Origin: Halohasta litchfieldiae
GTDB taxonomy: Archaea > Halobacteriota > Halobacteria > Halobacteriales > Haloferacaceae
Assembly (NCBI RefSeq): GCF_002788215.1
Contig: NZ_CP024845.1
Coordinates: forward strand, 62,001 to 126,000
DNA: 64,000 nucleotides
Direction of reading: 5' to 3'
Shown here: piece by piece, positions 61,489-64,000 of the stretch
Layout: every line of letters starts with the position of its first letter
Position numbering within the stretch: position 1 is the stretch's first letter
Position numbers and translations under genes: made by a program
Notes under the pieces: model-generated
What the model saw: the letters and a program-made list of their open reading frames with translations, nothing else
Database searches by the model: none
Told to the model about the DNA's origin: nothing

Positions 61489-61941
61489 ATGACAGTAAAC
61501 CCACGGGAGTACGATGCCGACGAACTGCGGGAGCTGGCTGGCGCGGAGCCGGTCGAGGACGGCTCACAAGCGACATCTCAGGCGATGAAGCCCGACGAGT
61601 CGGTCCGCGACGAGCAGTTTCGGCAGCTACTCGCACTCCAGTCCGAACGCCAACAGCTCGATCAGCTCTCGCGGCCGTTTCTGACGGCCCTCCCCGAGTC
61701 GGAACTCGGCAGGGGAGTCCGCGAGGAGTGGCTCGACTTTCTCGTCCACGTCGGCGGACACGACCGGACTGAACAGGCACTCGGCTACTACCGACGGCTC
61801 CAGTGGATCACCCCGGCAGTCGAAGCCGATCTCCGTGGCTCTGTCGACCGGTTTCCAGAGCCGACCCACGACCGGTCGCTGACCGCGGGGGATCATCGTC
61901 TCAGCCTGCTGTATATCGCCACGCTGGCGTCACTTGCGTGA
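61489..61941 (+). CDS. FlaD/E-domain protein (archaellum adaptor-like)
   Basis: 150 residues. The first 55 are charged and probably disordered; residues 60-120 match the FlaD/E (ArlD/E) domain: SRPFLTALPESELGRGVREE, WLDFLVHVGGHDRTEQALGYY, RRLQWITPAVEADL. In archaella this domain links the motor to the chemotaxis system. Here it is away from any arl genes and sits 15 bp before an actin-like ATPase gene in one apparent operon. It may be an adaptor for that protein; this is inference. Confidence 0.7.
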   Translation: MTVNPREYDADELRELAGAEPVEDGSQATSQAMKPDESVRDEQFRQLLALQSERQQLDQLSRPFLTALPESELGRGVREEWLDFLVHVGGHDRTEQALGYYRRLQWITPAVEADLRGSVDRFPEPTHDRSLTAGDHRLSLLYIATLASLA

Positions 61942-61956
61942 CCCACATCACTAACC

Positions 61957-63027
61957 ATGGCAGACGATACAGACGACGGCGCATTTGACGGTACGAGCGA
62001 CGCAAGCGAAATAACCCCTGTCGGCGTCAAACTCGGCAGCACACGAACAGTACTCCAGTACCCGAAGGACGGCGAGATCGAAACCGTCCGGACACTCACC
62101 TGTCTGGCGACCTACGAGGACGCCATTACCGGTGAGGAGAAGGTACTGTATGGCGAGCAGGCCGCCCAAGAGTTCCCCGACACCGTGGAGTTCATGCTCC
62201 GGTCGGGACTCCCCGAAGACGACGACCGAGCAGCCCTCGCGGGCAAGTTCTTCAACGAACTCGTCCGGGCCCAAGAAATCCCTGAAGACAGCGTTGTGGT
62301 GTATGCGATCCCGACCATCGACAACGACGAGGGACTCGAAAACCTCACCGAGGTCATCGAAGGCAGCCCCATCGGCAAGCGGCTCGTCCGGAGCTTCCCC
62401 GAATCGCTCTGTGGCTCGGTGCCGGCGATGGGCGACGAGCTTGAGGCTATCGACGAGGTATTCATCGCGGTCAACATGGGGTCGACCAACCTCGAAGCCT
62501 GTGCCTACCGCCACGCCGAACAGCTCGAACCGTTTTCAACGGGCGCGGTGACCGGCAGCGAGGTCGACCGCCGAATCGCCAACGCGGTCGAAGAAGAGAC
62601 CCAAGGCCGGGTCAACATCGATCTGACGACCGCCCGCGAGTACAAAGAACAGCACGGCGACTTCGTCGACTTCGAACCGTTCACCGACGTCATCCAGCAG
62701 CCCGGCGGCGGCTCCCACGAGTTCACCATCGAACGCAGCGTGATGGACGCGCTCAACGAGTACGTCGACGAGGCGGTCGACGAAATCGCCAACAACTTCC
62801 TCTCGGAGCTGGCCAACACCCACATGAAACCCTACCAGATTGCACTCGGGAAGCCGATTGCACTCACTGGTGGGATGGCCTGTATCCCGGGAATTGAAGA
62901 CGTCTTCGAGGAGCGACTCTCCGAGGAACTCGACCGCGATATCACCGTCGTTGCGGCCGACAGACCGGATCTAGCCGCCGCCCAAGGGGCCCAGCGAATC
63001 GCGCGACGACTCGCGGACAACCTGTAG
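61957..63027 (+). CDS. Actin/MreB-like ATPase (salactin-like)
   Basis: A 356-residue actin-fold ATPase. Phosphate loop 1 is VGVKLGSTRT (22-31), phosphate loop 2 is VFIAVNMGSTNLEA (168-181) and the adenosine loop is ALTGGMACIPG (302-312). The usual Asp of phosphate 1 (DxGT/S) is Lys, and that of phosphate 2 is Asn, as far as the alignment by eye allows. No membrane helix. It resembles salactin, the haloarchaeal filament that shows dynamic instability. Located 15 bp after the FlaD/E-domain gene. Confidence 0.75.
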   Translation: MADDTDDGAFDGTSDASEITPVGVKLGSTRTVLQYPKDGEIETVRTLTCLATYEDAITGEEKVLYGEQAAQEFPDTVEFMLRSGLPEDDDRAALAGKFFNELVRAQEIPEDSVVVYAIPTIDNDEGLENLTEVIEGSPIGKRLVRSFPESLCGSVPAMGDELEAIDEVFIAVNMGSTNLEACAYRHAEQLEPFSTGAVTGSEVDRRIANAVEEETQGRVNIDLTTAREYKEQHGDFVDFEPFTDVIQQPGGGSHEFTIERSVMDALNEYVDEAVDEIANNFLSELANTHMKPYQIALGKPIALTGGMACIPGIEDVFEERLSEELDRDITVVAADRPDLAAAQGAQRIARRLADNL

Positions 63028-63290
63028 CGATCACCGCCCGTAGTCGACCTTCGTTAGCGCGACATCAGCGTTGGATAGCATCGATAGCAGCTGACAATCA
63101 CGGTCCCAATCAGCAGTAGTTGGTAAGCAAACAGCAGTAGAGATAGATAGCTGATGGTAAAGATAGATTAGCGCTGACAGCGGTCGGTAATCAGCCGCTA
63201 ATTTCTACAAACGTCGATTTCGCTGCTGCCCGCGACCGGTGACACCGATGTTACTTTCAGTTTAAGACGGTCGGTCCCAATAACTTAGTC
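63028..63290. other. Intergenic region with short imperfect repeats
   Basis: 263 bp with no ORF I can support. It contains short repeated words (CAGCAGTAG twice and GATAGAT twice near 63111-63170) and, close to the esterase gene, a TATA-like AGTTTAAG. No tRNA or box C/D element is convincing. Confidence 0.5.
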
Positions 63291-63944
63291 ATGTCCGAGA
63301 TGCCACTCGAACACGTTCATATCGAGCCTGAAACGCCGAGCGATGGGGCGGCACCCGCGGTGTTCGTGCTCCACGGAAGAGGGGCCAACGAGCAGGATCT
63401 GCTTCCGATTGCCAAGGAGTTGCCCGACGAACTCCACATCGTGAGCTTCCGCGCACCTGACCGACTGCAGGGTGGCTACACGTGGTACGATCTCGATCTG
63501 TCGGCGGGTGGGCTCCACCAGAGCCAGCCCGACGCGGCCGATTTCGACCGGAGTCTGGGGCTCGTCGACGAAAGCGTCAAGGCCGCAGTCGACGCCTACG
63601 ACCTCGATAGCGACCGGCTGGGACTGCTTGGCTTCAGTCAGGGGGCGATTACCAGTATGTCGCTGCTGCTCGAAGCTCCCAGTGAGTATCAGTGGGTTGT
63701 CGGGCTCCACGGCTATCTGCCTGCCTCCCACCACGAGATCGAACCCGAGGGAATCGTCGACAAACCGGTCTTCATCGCCGCCGGGAACGCCGACGAGATC
63801 ATTCCGGCAGCGCGTTCGGAGGCCGCCGCCGAGCGGTTCAAAGAGCTGGGTGCAACGGTCACATACAACGTGTACGACGCTCCCCATGGCGTGAGTCCCC
63901 CCGAGCTTGAAGATCTGGTTGCGTTCGTCGAAAACCAGCTGTAG
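63291..63944 (+). CDS. Alpha/beta hydrolase, phospholipase/carboxylesterase family
   Basis: A 217-residue YpfH-type serine hydrolase (COG0400): FVLHGRGANEQDLLPIAKEL (oxyanion HGxG), GLLGFSQGAITSMSLL with nucleophile Ser, AAGNADEIIPAA (acid Asp) and VYDAPHGVSP (catalytic His). Likely a carboxylesterase of broad specificity; cytoplasmic. ATG 63291; the second Met four codons in is possible. Own promoter region. Confidence 0.9.
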   Translation: MSEMPLEHVHIEPETPSDGAAPAVFVLHGRGANEQDLLPIAKELPDELHIVSFRAPDRLQGGYTWYDLDLSAGGLHQSQPDAADFDRSLGLVDESVKAAVDAYDLDSDRLGLLGFSQGAITSMSLLLEAPSEYQWVVGLHGYLPASHHEIEPEGIVDKPVFIAAGNADEIIPAARSEAAAERFKELGATVTYNVYDAPHGVSPPELEDLVAFVENQL

Positions 63945-64000
63945 ACGGCCGGGATCAGGAGTGTAAGCTGTGCTTAGTCCGCTGTAGCCGAACTATACTT

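Noticed and set aside
63105-63180. Possible small RNA from short repeats before the esterase gene
   Set aside because: Words such as CAGCAGTAG repeat only twice and no stable fold, box C/D or K-turn is apparent by eye.

Overview
The window is chromosomal DNA of a halophilic archaeon (class Halobacteria). The proteome is strongly acidic, the DNA is GC-rich, and promoters are short TATA boxes about 26 nt upstream of start codons, which implies many leaderless mRNAs. The gene set is typically haloarchaeal: HemAT, archaellin, thermosome, PriS-GINS, aCPSF1/FttA, isopentenyl phosphate kinase, archaeal ProS and an actin-like ATPase of the salactin type. The genus cannot be fixed from the sequence alone. 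I see no rRNA, CRISPR array, provirus or replication origin. There is one tRNA gene (Thr, UGU).

Layout. 1-5603 is the most disturbed part: a histidine kinase gene is split by an intact IS5-family element with an 8-bp target duplication (633-1825), followed by a voltage-gated channel gene and a thioredoxin-like gene, and then by a second intact IS (4535-5603) with a 6-bp duplication. 5659-13438 holds isoprenoid genes (squalene synthase, mevalonate kinase, isopentenyl phosphate kinase), an RNA-ligase-fold protein lacking its catalytic residues opposite a PPP-type phosphatase, HemAT and an Mrp/Nbp35 Fe-S carrier. 13529-25604 carries a lone archaellin, tRNA-Thr, CBS and GNAT genes, an RND transporter, the priS-gins operon, a soluble chemotaxis transducer fused to a KaiC-like domain, and a translationally coupled dehydrogenase-aldolase pair. 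25666-35690 is mostly housekeeping: an Mqo-like enzyme, the thermosome, a GT2 glycosyltransferase, a winged-helix regulator, a methyltransferase, two metallopeptidases and small membrane proteins.

36319-39833 is the ribosomal stalk cluster L11 / L1-L10-L12, interrupted by an opposite-strand cheC. 39928-48482 has a TctA-like permease, a TRAM protein, a radical SAM / MBL / YkgJ operon, a zinc microprotein with Hsp20, Nudix, a GpgS-like glycosyltransferase and an HVO_0758-type zinc microprotein. 48516-63944 contains FttA, macro-domain and truncated globin genes, a cold shock protein, ProS, a lone glutamate synthase large subunit, a DUF123 nuclease, a Ste24-like protease, an HD protein, a FlaD/E-domain protein paired with an actin-like ATPase, and an esterase.

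Most worth following up: the FlaD/E-like plus actin-like gene pair (61489-63027); the RNA ligase pseudoenzyme beside a phosphatase (6841-8662); the MCP-KaiC fusion with a lost P-loop (22044-23549); a small AT-rich islet bounded by a duplicated M42 peptidase gene end (35667-36231); and a membrane-protein passenger gene inside the first IS. Motility and chemosensing genes (HemAT, archaellin, MCP-KaiC, CheC, FlaD/E-like) are scattered through the window rather than clustered.
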